Part shown: positions 18,383 to 27,064 of the stretch, one piece after another
Numbering within the stretch: the stretch's first letter is position 1
Layout: each line of letters opens with the position of its first letter
NCBI RefSeq assembly: GCF_002939985.1
Contig: NZ_MDFM01000002.1
Location: 124,001 to 188,000, forward strand
Reading direction: 5' to 3'
From: Xanthomonas hortorum pv. cynarae
Lineage (GTDB): Bacteria; Pseudomonadota; Gammaproteobacteria; Xanthomonadales; Xanthomonadaceae
Length of the DNA: 64,000 bases
Translations under genes and position numbers: made by a program
Notes under the pieces: model-generated
Database searches by the model: none
Seen by the model: only the letters and a program-made list of their open reading frames with translations
What the model was told of the DNA's origin: nothing

Positions 18383-19627
18383 TCACCCCAGCAACGTCCG
18401 CACCTTCTTCAACGCAGCAACAAAGCGCTCGATCTCGTCGTGCGTGTTGTAGAACGCCAGCGAGGCGCGGCAAGTGGCAGCAACGCCGTAGTACTGCAGC
18501 AATGGATGCGCGCAGTGCTGGCCCGAGCGGATGGCGATGCCTTCCAGGTCGAGCAAGGTGGCCAGATCATGCGCATGCGCGCCTTCGATCAGGAACGAGA
18601 CCACTGCGGCCTTGTCTGGCGTGGTGCCGAAAATGCGCAGGCCCTCGATACGCTGCAGTTCTTCGGTGAAGTGTGCGAGCAACTCGGTTTCGCGTGCTTC
18701 CACGTGCGCCAGCCCGACCGACTCCAGGTAATCCACCGCCGAGCCCAGGCCGATGAAACCGGCGATGTTGGGCGTGCCGGCTTCGAACTTGTGCGGGGCA
18801 TCGTTGAACACCGTGCCCTCGAAGCTGACTTCCTTGATCATCTCGCCGCCGCCCAGAAACGGCGGCATTGCCTGCAAGTGTTCGCGACGTGCCCACAGCG
18901 CGCCTGTGCCGGTCGGCCCGCACATCTTGTGGCCGGTGATGGCGTAGAAATCGCAACCGATGCCGGCCACGTCGATACGCCGATGCGGCGCGGCTTGCGA
19001 GCCGTCCACCACGGTGACGATGCCGCGCTTGCGCGCCTCGCGGCAGATCTCGCGCACCGGGTTGACCGTGCCCAGCACATTGGACACGTGCGTGATCGCC
19101 AGCAGCTTGACCTCCGGCGTCATCGCCTTGCGCAAGGCATCCAGATCCAGCGCGCCGTCTGGGGTAATCTCGGCCACGCGGATGGTCGCACCGGTGCGTT
19201 GCGCCACCAGTTGCCACGGCACGATGTTGGCGTGGTGCTCCATGCGCGAAATCAGGATCACATCGCCGGCGCCCAGGCGCGGCAGCGCCCAGGAATAAGC
19301 GACCAGATTGATCGCAAAGGTCGTCCCGCTGCACAGCACCAGCTCGTCGGCGCGCACATTGAGAAAACGTGCGAGCTTGCTGCGCGCGCCTTCGAACGCA
19401 TCAGTGGCTTCGGTGCCCAGCGCATGCACCGCGCGGCTCACATTGGCGTTTTGACGACGATAGAACTCGTCGGTCGCGGCAATCACCTGCAGCGGCTTCT
19501 GGCCGGTGTTGGCGTTGTCGAAATAGATCAGCGGCTTGCCGTGCACCTGCCGCATCAACAACGGGAAATCCGAGCGCACGCGCTCCCAATCCGGCGCGGC
19601 CAGTTGCGGGACGGCGGGCGCGTTCAT
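18383..19627 (-). CDS. sufS: Cysteine desulfurase SufS
   Basis: This 414-residue PLP-dependent cysteine desulfurase (group II) takes sulfur from cysteine as persulfide for Fe-S cluster assembly. Seen: IYFDNANTGQKP near the N-terminus, the PLP-lysine segment AITGHKMCGPTGTGALW, NVLGTVNPVREI, and the catalytic cysteine in IRSGQHCAHPLLQYYG. It is the last gene of the suf operon, starting within the sufD stop (ATGA at 19624-19627). No sufE gene follows; downstream are palindromic repeats. Confidence 0.95.
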   Translation of the reverse strand: MNAPAVPQLAAPDWERVRSDFPLLMRQVHGKPLIYFDNANTGQKPLQVIAATDEFYRRQNANVSRAVHALGTEATDAFEGARSKLARFLNVRADELVLCSGTTFAINLVAYSWALPRLGAGDVILISRMEHHANIVPWQLVAQRTGATIRVAEITPDGALDLDALRKAMTPEVKLLAITHVSNVLGTVNPVREICREARKRGIVTVVDGSQAAPHRRIDVAGIGCDFYAITGHKMCGPTGTGALWARREHLQAMPPFLGGGEMIKEVSFEGTVFNDAPHKFEAGTPNIAGFIGLGSAVDYLESVGLAHVEARETELLAHFTEELQRIEGLRIFGTTPDKAAVVSFLIEGAHAHDLATLLDLEGIAIRSGQHCAHPLLQYYGVAATCRASLAFYNTHDEIERFVAALKKVRTLLG

Positions 19628-20886
19628 GCCACGCCTGCCGAGGTCAGTGCGCGGTCCAGCTGCAGCGCCAGTACCGCAGTCAGCGCGGTGGGCAGCACGC
19701 GTAGCGGCTCGTGGCAGAACGCGGCGCTCAGCAAACGCTGTGCATCAGCCTGCGGCAGACCGCGCGAGCGCAGATAGAACAAGGCGTTGTCGTCGAGCTG
19801 GCCGACGGTGGCACCGTGCGCGGCCTGCACTTCTTCGGCATCGATCACCAGCACCGGCTGGGTGTCGATCTCGGCATTGGCCGACAGCAGCAGATTCTTG
19901 TTCGACAGCCGCGCATCGCTGCCGTCGGCACCGGGGCGAATGTGGATGCCGCCATGAAACACCACCCGGCTGCGATCGGCGCCCACGCCGCGCCAGACCA
20001 GCTCGCAGCTGGTATCGCGTGCAATGTGCTGGATGCCCAGACGCGTATCGACATGGCGGCGGCCGTTGCCGAGCAGCACGCCATTGGCGGTGAGCTGGGC
20101 ATTGTTGCCCTCCAGGCGCACGTTGAGCTCGTGCCGCGACAGGTTGGCACCCAGTTCCAGGTCCACGCGCTGGTAGCGCGCATTGCGCGCCAGCACCGCA
20201 TCGGTGCGCAGCAGCGACGTTGCGTGCGCGCTGTCGGCCTGCACGCGCGCATGCGACAACACCGCATCCTGGGCCAGATGCACATGCATCAGGCTGTTAT
20301 CCAGATGCGCGGCATCGCCGACATGCAGGTGATGCTCGACCACGTTCAGCGCAGCGCCGGCACGCAGTTCGATCAAGTGGCGGTGATGCCAGGACAGGTC
20401 GTGCTCGCCGGCTACGCTGATAAAGACCAGCTGCAGCGGAATATCGATCTGCGCACCTTCCTGCACGCGCACCAGCACGCCTTCGTCGGCAAGCGCGGCA
20501 TTGATGCGGGCGAAGATTTCATCGCTGCCTTCGAAACGGCGACCGAGCAGTTGCTGCGCGTCATCGCTGGCAGCCAGCGAGGCGGACAAGGTCTCCAGCT
20601 GCACGCCGTCGGGCAGTGTGGACAGGTCGCTCAGTGCGTCAGACGGGCGCCCGTTGACGAACACCAGCCGTGGCGAGGCGATATCGTCCAGCACGGAGGC
20701 ATCGACCAGCGTCGGTACCAAGGGCGCAGTCTGAAAACTGCGCCGCTCCAGCTGCCGCAGCGAGGTGTATTTCCAGGCTTCGGCGCGCGGGCCGGGCAGG
20801 CCGGTCTGCAGCGCGGCATCGAGTTCGGCACGCCGTACATCGTTGCCGCAGAAACCGCGTGCGAGGGATTCCAGCAAGGCGCTCAT
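19624..20886 (-). CDS. sufD: Fe-S cluster assembly scaffold component SufD
   Basis: This 420-residue SufD is a beta-helix paralogue of SufB that forms the SufBC2D scaffold. The C-terminal core is typical: SRVVFHGGIHIRPGADGSDARLSNKNLLLSANAEIDTQP, then VLVIDAEEVQAAHGATVGQLDDNALFYLRSRGLPQADAQRLLS, including the conserved histidine in QAAHGAT. The N-terminal part is helical (PGPRAEAWKYTSLRQL). It overlaps sufC by one base (TGATG) and sufS by four, so the three are translated together. Confidence 0.94.
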   Translation of the reverse strand: MSALLESLARGFCGNDVRRAELDAALQTGLPGPRAEAWKYTSLRQLERRSFQTAPLVPTLVDASVLDDIASPRLVFVNGRPSDALSDLSTLPDGVQLETLSASLAASDDAQQLLGRRFEGSDEIFARINAALADEGVLVRVQEGAQIDIPLQLVFISVAGEHDLSWHHRHLIELRAGAALNVVEHHLHVGDAAHLDNSLMHVHLAQDAVLSHARVQADSAHATSLLRTDAVLARNARYQRVDLELGANLSRHELNVRLEGNNAQLTANGVLLGNGRRHVDTRLGIQHIARDTSCELVWRGVGADRSRVVFHGGIHIRPGADGSDARLSNKNLLLSANAEIDTQPVLVIDAEEVQAAHGATVGQLDDNALFYLRSRGLPQADAQRLLSAAFCHEPLRVLPTALTAVLALQLDRALTSAGVA

Positions 20887-21650
20887 CAGGCAGCCGCCTC
20901 GGGCACCACGCGGTCCTTGAGGAAGTGGTAGCCGTGCTTTTCCAGCTCCAGCGCCAGTTCCGGGCCACCGCTCTGCACGATGCGGCCTTCGGCCAGCACA
21001 TGCACCACGTCTGGAGTGATGTAATCGAGCAGGCGCTGATAATGGGTGATCACCAGGAACGAGCGCTCCGGCGAGCGCAGCGCGTTGACGCCGTCGGCCA
21101 CGCTCTTGAGTGCGTCGATATCCAGGCCCGAATCGGTTTCGTCCAGGATGGCGAGCTTGGGCTCGAGCACGGCCAGCTGGAAGATCTCGTTGCGCTTCTT
21201 TTCGCCACCCGAGAAGCCTTCGTTGACGCCGCGATGCAACAGCTCGTCCTTCAGATGCAGTACCGCCAGTTTCTGGCGCACCAGCTTGAGGAACTGCATC
21301 GAGTCCAGCTCTTCCTCGCCACGCGCCTTGCGCTGCGCGTTGAGCGCGGCACGCAGGAAATAGGTGTTGTTGACGCCGGCGATTTCCACCGGGTACTGGA
21401 AGGCCAGGAACAGGCCCGCAGCGGCGCGTTCTTCCGGCGGAAGGTCGAGCAGGTCCTTGCCTTCGAACTGCACGCTGCCTGCGCTGACTTCGTAGCCATC
21501 GCGCCCGGCCAGCACATTGCCCAGCGTGGATTTGCCCGCACCGTTGGGCCCCATGATGGCGTGCACCTGGCCCGGCTTGATGTCCAGCGACAGGCCTTTG
21601 AGGATTTCTTTGCCGGCGATGCTGGCGTGGAGATTGTTGATCTTGAGCAT
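20886..21650 (-). CDS. sufC: SUF ATPase SufC
   Basis: This 254-residue ABC-type ATPase powers the SufBCD scaffold. Walker A is GPNGAGKST, the ABC signature is FSGGEKKRNEI, and the Walker B region is LAILDETDSGLDIDAL, with H-loop VITHYQRLL. I start at ATG 21650 (MLKINNLHASIAG); the longer in-frame extension is translated palindromic repeat and is not coding. The gene is separated from sufB by a paired repeat (21668-21802). Confidence 0.95.
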   Translation of the reverse strand: MLKINNLHASIAGKEILKGLSLDIKPGQVHAIMGPNGAGKSTLGNVLAGRDGYEVSAGSVQFEGKDLLDLPPEERAAAGLFLAFQYPVEIAGVNNTYFLRAALNAQRKARGEEELDSMQFLKLVRQKLAVLHLKDELLHRGVNEGFSGGEKKRNEIFQLAVLEPKLAILDETDSGLDIDALKSVADGVNALRSPERSFLVITHYQRLLDYITPDVVHVLAEGRIVQSGGPELALELEKHGYHFLKDRVVPEAAA

Positions 21651-21667
21651 ATTCGTATCCAGTGATT

Positions 21668-21802
21668 GAGCCCCTCTCCCGCCGGGAGAGGGGTTGGGGT
21701 GAGGGTTCGTGCGAAGCAGCGTGCTGTTTGGGTGCACATGGCTTCGCCCCGTACCCTCATCCGGCGCTGCGCGCCACCTTCTCCCGAGGGGAGAAGGGGA
21801 GA
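21668..21802. repeat. Paired palindromic repeat inside the suf operon
   Basis: The left unit is CCCCTCTCCC gcc GGGAGAGGGG plus TTGGGGTGAGGGTTCG. The right unit is CCCTCATCCGGCG plus CACCTTCTCCC gag GGGAGAAGGGG. Inverted GCGAAGC/GGCTTCG sequences join them, so the whole can fold as a long branched hairpin. It fills nearly all of the 156 bases between sufB and sufC. Confidence 0.85.
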
Positions 21803-21806
21803 GGTG

Positions 21807-23264
21807 TCAGCCGACGCTGCCTTCTAAGGAAACTTCCAGCAGTTTCTTGGCTTCCACTGCGAACTCCATCGGCAGTTCGCGGAACACCTGCTTGCAGAAA
21901 CCATCGACGATCAGCGACACCGCATCTTCCTGGCTGATGCCGCGCGCGCGGCAATAGAACAGCTGGTCGTCGCTGATCTTGGAGGTGGTGGCCTCGTGCT
22001 CGACGGTGGCGCCGGGATTCTTCACCTCGATATAGGGGAAGGTATGCGCGCCGCACTGCTTGCCGATCAACAGCGAATCGCACTGGGTGTAGTTGCGCGC
22101 GCCATCGGCGTTGCGATCCACCTTGACCAGACCGCGATAGGTGTTCTGCCCGCGCCCGGCACTGATGCCCTTGCTGACGATCTTGCTCTTAGTGCGCTTG
22201 CCGATGTGGATCATCTTGGTACCGGTATCGGCCTGCTGACGATGATGGGTGAGTGCCACCGAGTGAAACTCGCCCACCGAGTCGTCGCCCAGTAGCACGC
22301 AGGACGGATACTTCCAGGTGATCGCCGAGCCGGTTTCGACCTGGGTCCAGGTGACCTTGCTGCGGTCGCCACGGCATTCGGCACGCTTGGTGACGAAGTT
22401 GTAGATGCCGCCCACACCGTTTTCATCGCCCGGGTACCAGTTCTGCACGGTCGAATACTTGATCTCGGCGTCTTCCAGCGTCACCAGCTCGACCACCGCC
22501 GCATGCAGCTGGTTTTCGTCGCGCATCGGCGCAGTACAGCCTTCCAGATACGACACATACGCCTTATCCTCGCACACGATCAAGGTGCGCTCGAACTGGC
22601 CGGTATGGCCGGCATTGATGCGGAAATAGGTGCTCAGTTCCATCGGGCAACGCACGCCTTTCGGGATGAACACGAAGCTGCCATCGGAGAACACCGCCGA
22701 GTTGAGTGCGGCGAAGTAATTGTCGCCAACCGGCACCACGCTACCCAGATACTGTTTGACGATCTCCGGATGTTCCTTGATGGCTTCGGACATCGAGCAG
22801 AAGATCACGCCCTTTTCGGCCAGTTCCTTGCGGAACGTGGTGCCGACCGAGACCGAATCGAACACTGCATCCACCGCCACGCCGGCCAGCCGGGCACGCT
22901 CGTGCAACGGCACGCCAAGCTTGTCGTAGGTATCGAGCAGTTCCTTCGGCACGTCGTCCAGCGAGGCGTACTTCGGGCCCTTGGGCGCGGAGTAATAGCT
23001 CAGCGCCTGGAAATCGATCGGGGAGATCTGCAACTTCGCCCACTCCGGCATCGGCATCTTCAGCCAATGCCGATACGCCTCAAGACGCCAGTCGGTCATC
23101 CATTGCGGCTCTTCTTTCTTGGCCGACAAGGCACGGATGACATCCTCGTCCAGGCCGGGCGGGAGCGAGTCCGATTCGATGTCGGTGATGAAGCCGGCGT
23201 CGTAACGTCGGCCCAGCCGTTCGATAATCTCGGCGTTCTGCGGGGGAGCAAGTTCGGTGGCCAT
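21807..23264 (-). CDS. sufB: Fe-S cluster scaffold protein SufB
   Basis: This 485-residue SufB is the main scaffold on which clusters are built before transfer to apoproteins. Conserved parts include [110 protein letters not shown] and the C-terminal [20 protein letters not shown], with cluster-binding Cys and Glu residues in this last half. It follows sufR by 15 bases, so it is under the same promoter. Confidence 0.95.
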   Translation of the reverse strand: MATELAPPQNAEIIERLGRRYDAGFITDIESDSLPPGLDEDVIRALSAKKEEPQWMTDWRLEAYRHWLKMPMPEWAKLQISPIDFQALSYYSAPKGPKYASLDDVPKELLDTYDKLGVPLHERARLAGVAVDAVFDSVSVGTTFRKELAEKGVIFCSMSEAIKEHPEIVKQYLGSVVPVGDNYFAALNSAVFSDGSFVFIPKGVRCPMELSTYFRINAGHTGQFERTLIVCEDKAYVSYLEGCTAPMRDENQLHAAVVELVTLEDAEIKYSTVQNWYPGDENGVGGIYNFVTKRAECRGDRSKVTWTQVETGSAITWKYPSCVLLGDDSVGEFHSVALTHHRQQADTGTKMIHIGKRTKSKIVSKGISAGRGQNTYRGLVKVDRNADGARNYTQCDSLLIGKQCGAHTFPYIEVKNPGATVEHEATTSKISDDQLFYCRARGISQEDAVSLIVDGFCKQVFRELPMEFAVEAKKLLEVSLEGSVG

Positions 23265-23279
23265 CGGGCTGCCTACAGG

Positions 23280-23738
23280 TCAGGTGGTCGCGACGCGTGC
23301 GGCGATGGGACGCCGACTGCTGTCGCCAGGGAGAGAGAGGGGCTGCAACATCTGCGCGAGCGTGACGCGACGCAATGCATCGCCGACCACGTCGTTGATC
23401 AAACGCCAGTTGGAGCGCACCCCGCATGTCTGCGCGATGCCGCACTGGCTGTGGTCCTGGCTGCATTCGGTGATCGCCAGCGGGCCTTCCATTGCCTCGA
23501 CGATTTCAACCAGCGTGATCTCGCTGGCCGCGCGCGCAAGCCGGTAGCCGCCATGCACGCCGCGCAAACCTTCGACCAGGCCCGCTTGCGACAACGGTTT
23601 GAGAATCTTGCTCACGGTCGGCGCTTCCAGGCCGGCCTGCTCGGCCAGCTCGCTCGCGCTGAGCACCTGATCTCCGCGCGCAGCCAGTACGGTCAGCACG
23701 ACGGTGGCGTAATCGGTGAGTTTGGTGACGCGCAACAT
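23280..23738 (-). CDS. sufR: Rrf2 family SUF regulator SufR/IscR-like
   Basis: This 152-residue Rrf2-type winged-helix regulator is probably an Fe-S-sensing repressor of the suf operon. The helix-turn-helix is SASELAEQAGLEAPTVSKILKPLSQAGLVEGLRG, followed by the wing VHGGYRLARAASEITL. Three cysteines, C92, C99 and C105 (ECSQDHSQCGIAQTC), are spaced as in IscR/SufR cluster-binding proteins. As the first gene of the operon it likely autoregulates. The C-terminal tail is longer than in IscR. Confidence 0.92.
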   Translation of the reverse strand: MLRVTKLTDYATVVLTVLAARGDQVLSASELAEQAGLEAPTVSKILKPLSQAGLVEGLRGVHGGYRLARAASEITLVEIVEAMEGPLAITECSQDHSQCGIAQTCGVRSNWRLINDVVGDALRRVTLAQMLQPLSLPGDSSRRPIAARVATT

Positions 23739-23771
23739 GAGGAGGCCAGGTAAATCCTAAAGCGGACCGAA

Positions 23772-23801
23772 ATTGTACTCTTTCGAGCGGGGCAGGGCCA
23801 A
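23772..23801 (-). promoter_or_regulatory. Putative sufRBCDS promoter
   Basis: Reading leftward, a TTGGCC -35 (23796-23801) and TACAAT -10 (23772-23777) are spaced 18 bases apart, 34 bases from the sufR start codon. The surrounding AATTTCGGTCCGCTTTAGG could carry the regulator's operator. No cluster-regulator consensus was tested. Confidence 0.45.
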
Positions 23802-23914
23802 CCGCGCGGTTCAGCCGCCGGCAAGCGTTGGACCTTGCCGTTGGCAATGCGCTTGTGCTTGGCGCATCGTCGCGCTGCGGTCACAATGAGCGGCCCCATC
23901 ACTGGACCCCGTTC

Positions 23915-24382
23915 ATGTCGCGCAAAGTTGCCGCCCGCAAGTCACGTATCCACGGCAATGGCATGTTCGCCCTCGCCGCGCTTCGCAAGGGCGAGCGCAT
24001 CATTCAATACAAGGGGCGCCTGCGCACGCATGCGGAAGTGGATGCCGATGACACCGGCGATGTGGAAAGTGGCCACACCTTCCTGTTCACGCTCAGCGAC
24101 GACTACGTGCTGGATGCCAACTACGAAGGCAACGTGGCGCGCTGGATCAACCACAGCTGCAAGCCTAATTGCGAAGCGGTGATCGAAGAGGCCGAAGGCG
24201 ACGATCGCAGCAAGGACAAGATCTTCATCGAGGCCAAGCGTGCGATCAAGGCCGGCGAAGAGCTCACCTATAACTACGGCATCACGCTGGCCGAGCGCCA
24301 CACACCGCGTTTGAAGAAGATCTGGGAATGCCGCTGCGGCTCCAAGAACTGCACCGGCACGATGCTGCAGCCCAAGCGCTGA
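23915..24382 (+). CDS. SET-domain protein-lysine methyltransferase
   Basis: This 155-residue stand-alone SET-domain protein is predicted to be a S-adenosylmethionine-dependent lysine methyltransferase. It has KSRIHGNGMFALAALRKGERIIQYKG at the start of SET, RWINHSCKPNCEA (SAM and pseudoknot), EELTYNYGI and a post-SET zinc motif CRCGSKNCTG. The start ATG 23915 lies 29 codons inside a longer frame whose first part looks non-coding. The natural substrate in bacteria is unknown; ribosomal or histone-like proteins are possible. It is transcribed away from suf. Confidence 0.88.
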   Translation: MSRKVAARKSRIHGNGMFALAALRKGERIIQYKGRLRTHAEVDADDTGDVESGHTFLFTLSDDYVLDANYEGNVARWINHSCKPNCEAVIEEAEGDDRSKDKIFIEAKRAIKAGEELTYNYGITLAERHTPRLKKIWECRCGSKNCTGTMLQPKR

Positions 24383-24549
24383 GTACGCGTGCCGGCATTG
24401 CGATGATGCGATGCGCACTCTCTTTGAGGAGTGCGCAACCAGGAATACGCAATACGCGGCTTAGACCTGCATGCTGACGCAGTCGATTCACTTGTTAGTG
24501 GATCGCTTCCAACAACAGCATTGCCGTCTTACCAGACGTCTTTCGCAAC

Positions 24550-24580
24550 AAAGGCCCGGCGATCGATGCGCCGGGCCTTT
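24550..24580. terminator. Bidirectional intrinsic terminator
   Basis: A perfect 12-bp stem, AAAGGCCCGGCG (24550-24561) with CGCCGGGCCTTT (24569-24580), has a seven-base loop. It lies between the convergent SET-domain and DUF1439 genes and can serve both directions. Confidence 0.85.
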
Positions 24581-24651
24581 GTGTGTGTGTGCAACGCCTG
24601 CCGCGCAGTGGCGCCGGCCAGCGAGCCCCGCGCTGGCGCAGCGCGGATCGT

Positions 24652-25248
24652 CTACTTGCCGGAAAGCGCTGTCGCCGGCACCAGTTGCTCGATGTTCTGA
24701 TTGAAGTTCACCGCCACCCGTCCGTTCTGGATGCCGACCGACTCCACCTGCACATTGCCCATCACCGCCGCGATGGCCGGGTCGATGCGATAGATCGGCT
24801 CCTTGCGCGCGTAATCGGCCAGCCAGGCATTGAGCAACTGGCGGGTGCTGTGGTCGAGCTTGGCGCCGGCATTGGCAGGGCGGAAGTCATCAATGGTGGG
24901 TTGATCAAGATAAAAGCCTTGCTTGGCCACGTCGTAGCGCAGCGCACTGGTCAAGGTCACATTGCCGACCGGTGCCGGCGCGCCACCCGCGGTGGCCAGG
25001 GCCAGATCGAAGGCCATCTTGAGCCGGTCGCCCGGCGGCAGCGACAGCGCCGGATTGCTGACCGTCATTTCGACCAAGCCACCCAGTGCGTCATGCGTCT
25101 GCGGGAAGCGGCCACCCAGGAATTGCTGCAGATCGCTGCCCTGCACACTGATTTGATGTCCCTGGATCTGCGGCGTGGCCCAGGCGCCGGTGACGGGCAT
25201 CGCCAGGGCGAGGGCGAGCATGGATCCGGCAAGCGAACGCAGTTTCAT
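24652..25248 (-). CDS. DUF1439 (YceB-like) exported protein
   Basis: This 198-residue protein has a signal peptide (about 1-24, ending TGAWA) and a DUF1439 domain, as in Escherichia coli YceB. Characteristic parts are GHQISVQGSDLQQFLGGRFPQTHDALGGLVEMTVSNPALSL, LTSALRYDVAKQGFYLDQPTIDDF, and VESVGIQNGRVAVNFN. Unlike YceB there is no lipobox cysteine, so it should be soluble and periplasmic. The molecular role is unknown. A terminator lies just downstream. Confidence 0.83.
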   Translation of the reverse strand: MKLRSLAGSMLALALAMPVTGAWATPQIQGHQISVQGSDLQQFLGGRFPQTHDALGGLVEMTVSNPALSLPPGDRLKMAFDLALATAGGAPAPVGNVTLTSALRYDVAKQGFYLDQPTIDDFRPANAGAKLDHSTRQLLNAWLADYARKEPIYRIDPAIAAVMGNVQVESVGIQNGRVAVNFNQNIEQLVPATALSGK

Positions 25249-25303
25249 CGGGTGACTCCGGTAGCAGATGACATCACCTTAGTCTGCGCCGGTGAACCAC
25301 GGG

Positions 25304-25849
25304 TTAGCGCAGCACCGGCTGCAGCGTCGCCGAATAGATCTCCCATGTGTCGCTGCCGGCACGGGGTTGGAGTCGATACGCACCGACCAGACGCTGCGTG
25401 CCGGTGGTGGTATGCACGGTCAGTTGCACCGGTACTTCGATCAGCTTGGGTGGATGTTGCTGGTCCAATGCGATGGGCGGATCGTTGTTGATACGCATCG
25501 ACTGGATATTGGTGATGCCGCGTAGCACTGCGTCGTCCGGCACCGGTGAGGGATGACCCCCGGTCCATAGCGCATCGGCATCCGCGCGTGCGGCACCGGG
25601 TAGTGCGCCCAGATACCGATGCACGGTGGCGCTTGCTTTGGCGAATTCGGCGCGCGCTGCGGCGTCGTTGGGGTCCGGTGCCGGCACCAATGGTGCAGGC
25701 GCTCCGGCGTTGGTGACTGTGCTTGGATTGCCTGTCACAGCCCGGGTTGGCGACGAGGTCGCAGCAACAGGTGTGCGTTTGTCTTCGGTGCGCTGACAAC
25801 TGCAGCCAGCGATTGCAGCGGCAAATACCACGATTCCAGCCCAGCGCAT
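25304..25849 (-). CDS. Predicted lipoprotein of unknown function
   Basis: This 181-residue predicted lipoprotein has a signal ending with the lipobox IAGC (MRWAGIVVFAAAIAGCSCQ). A Thr/Pro/Ala-rich linker (about 24-60) leads to a C-terminal globular domain with GITNIQSMRINNDPPIALDQQHPPKLIEVPVQ and LVGAYRLQPRAGSDTWEIYSATLQPV. I do not recognise the domain with confidence. The start ATG 25849 is chosen because the lipobox fits only that start. It lies 55 bases upstream of the DUF1439 gene, so the two may be one transcript. Confidence 0.78.
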   Translation of the reverse strand: MRWAGIVVFAAAIAGCSCQRTEDKRTPVAATSSPTRAVTGNPSTVTNAGAPAPLVPAPDPNDAAARAEFAKASATVHRYLGALPGAARADADALWTGGHPSPVPDDAVLRGITNIQSMRINNDPPIALDQQHPPKLIEVPVQLTVHTTTGTQRLVGAYRLQPRAGSDTWEIYSATLQPVLR

Positions 25850-25910
25850 GGCGCGTCCCCCATCCCGATGCGCGCAGTGTAACGGTCCGCGCAATGCGGC
25901 GATGCAGGCC

Positions 25911-26219
25911 TCAAGCGCCTGGCGTTGGGTGCACGCGCTGCAGGCGCTCCAGCAGCAGTTGCAGCTTTGGTCGCAATACATCCAGCGCATCGCTGGGCTG
26001 CGCGCGCGGGCGGGCGGCCAGATCTTCCAGCAGCTGCGAGCCGACGGTCAGCGCGGCGCATTCGTCGCTGCTCAGGTCGCGACGCAGGTGCAACTCTTCG
26101 AGCAGCCGCATCCAGTCGGCGCGCGAGCGCTGTTCGAACTCGATGGTGCAGCGGTCGTCGCAGGGGCGGCCATCGCTTTCGATGGGCGTGACCGTAATGC
26201 GATAGCGTTTTCGGGGCAT
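25911..26219 (-). CDS. DUF3861 family protein
   Basis: This small protein of 102 residues begins MPRKRYRITVTPIESDG and matches DUF3861 in pattern: a short beta strand pair, TIEFEQRSRADWMRLLEELHLRRDLSSDECAALTVGSQLLEDL, then LRPKLQLLLERLQRV. Its function is unknown and it is probably cytoplasmic. I chose ATG 26219 as start; extending upstream would run into the M23 gene in another frame. The 91 bases to the M23 gene hold no other signal. Confidence 0.75.
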   Translation of the reverse strand: MPRKRYRITVTPIESDGRPCDDRCTIEFEQRSRADWMRLLEELHLRRDLSSDECAALTVGSQLLEDLAARPRAQPSDALDVLRPKLQLLLERLQRVHPTPGA

Positions 26220-26310
26220 GGAGATGGCGTCGTTGCTGGGCTGTCTCCACCATAGGCGCAGCGTGCGGTGGCCTCGATAGGGCAGGCCATGACGCAGTGT
26301 TCCAACATGT

Positions 26311-26931
26311 TCACTGTGCCGGCTGTGGTGCGGGTTTGCGCAGCAGCGGCAGCGGATCGTACGCACCGTTGCGCCCATAGACCCCATAGTGCAGATGCGG
26401 CGGCGTGCCGCGCGCGTTACCGGTGGTGCCGACCATGCCCAGCGGTGTGCCGGGCTCGACCACATCGCCGACCTCCAAGCCTGCGGCCCAGTCGTCCAGA
26501 TGCGCGTAGTAATGCCGCTGCATGGCCGGCCCCAGCACCCAGACCTGCTTGCCTCCCAGGCCTTGATCGCGAATGGCGCTGACCACGCCGCGGGTTGCAG
26601 ACAGCACCGGCGTGCCGCGTGGCGCGAAGATATCCACACCGGCATGGCTGCGATCGCGGCCACGCGGCGCGCCGAAGGTATCGGCGATGCGGCGTGCCTG
26701 CACGCCTTCGACCGGAATCTGCAAAGACGTCGGCGGCGGCATCCGTGACAGCTCCCAGCTGGTGCGCAGCTGCTCGGCGATCGGCAACTGCCAGGCCCAG
26801 CGTGCGGCGACACCCAAGGCGCACAGCAGGGCGACCGACACCAGCAGGCGGCGCACGCGGCGTGCGGGGCTGCGGGCGGTGGACAGCGGTGTAGTCGATG
26901 GAGGGTGGGGCGATGGATCGGTCACATGCAC
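26311..26931 (-). CDS. M23 family metallopeptidase
   Basis: This 206-residue protein has an N-terminal membrane anchor (LLVSVALLCALGVAARWAW) and an LytM/M23 peptidase domain. Zinc ligands are in SHAGVDIFAPRGTPV (HxxxD) and PPHLHYGVYG (HxH). The domain architecture lacks coiled coils or LysM. It should cut peptidoglycan cross-links in the periplasm, or regulate amidases if degenerate; the metal residues look intact. The start is an ATG within a Pro/Ser-rich cytoplasmic N-terminus. Confidence 0.87.
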   Translation of the reverse strand: MHVTDPSPHPPSTTPLSTARSPARRVRRLLVSVALLCALGVAARWAWQLPIAEQLRTSWELSRMPPPTSLQIPVEGVQARRIADTFGAPRGRDRSHAGVDIFAPRGTPVLSATRGVVSAIRDQGLGGKQVWVLGPAMQRHYYAHLDDWAAGLEVGDVVEPGTPLGMVGTTGNARGTPPHLHYGVYGRNGAYDPLPLLRKPAPQPAQ

Positions 26932-27013
26932 CTGCTGGTTTGCGAGTCAGCACGCAGGGTAGGCAAGCGGCGATGAGCGGCATGTGGGTGATCACGCATG
27001 CGGTATCGCGCGC

Positions 27014-27039
27014 AAAAAAAAGACGGCCCGCAGGCCGCC
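27014..27039 (-). terminator. Intrinsic terminator of the HU-like gene
   Basis: Read leftward, GGCGGCC TGCGG GCCGTC (27039-27022) is followed by eight T (27021-27014). It lies 26 bases after the stop codon of the HU-like gene. Confidence 0.85.
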
Positions 27040-27064
27040 TTCGTTAGACCGGATGCGTGCTCGA

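Noticed and set aside
21651-21737. N-terminal extension of SufC
   Set aside because: It is translated palindromic repeat (NPHPNPSPGGRG), a common artefact in xanthomonad annotation.
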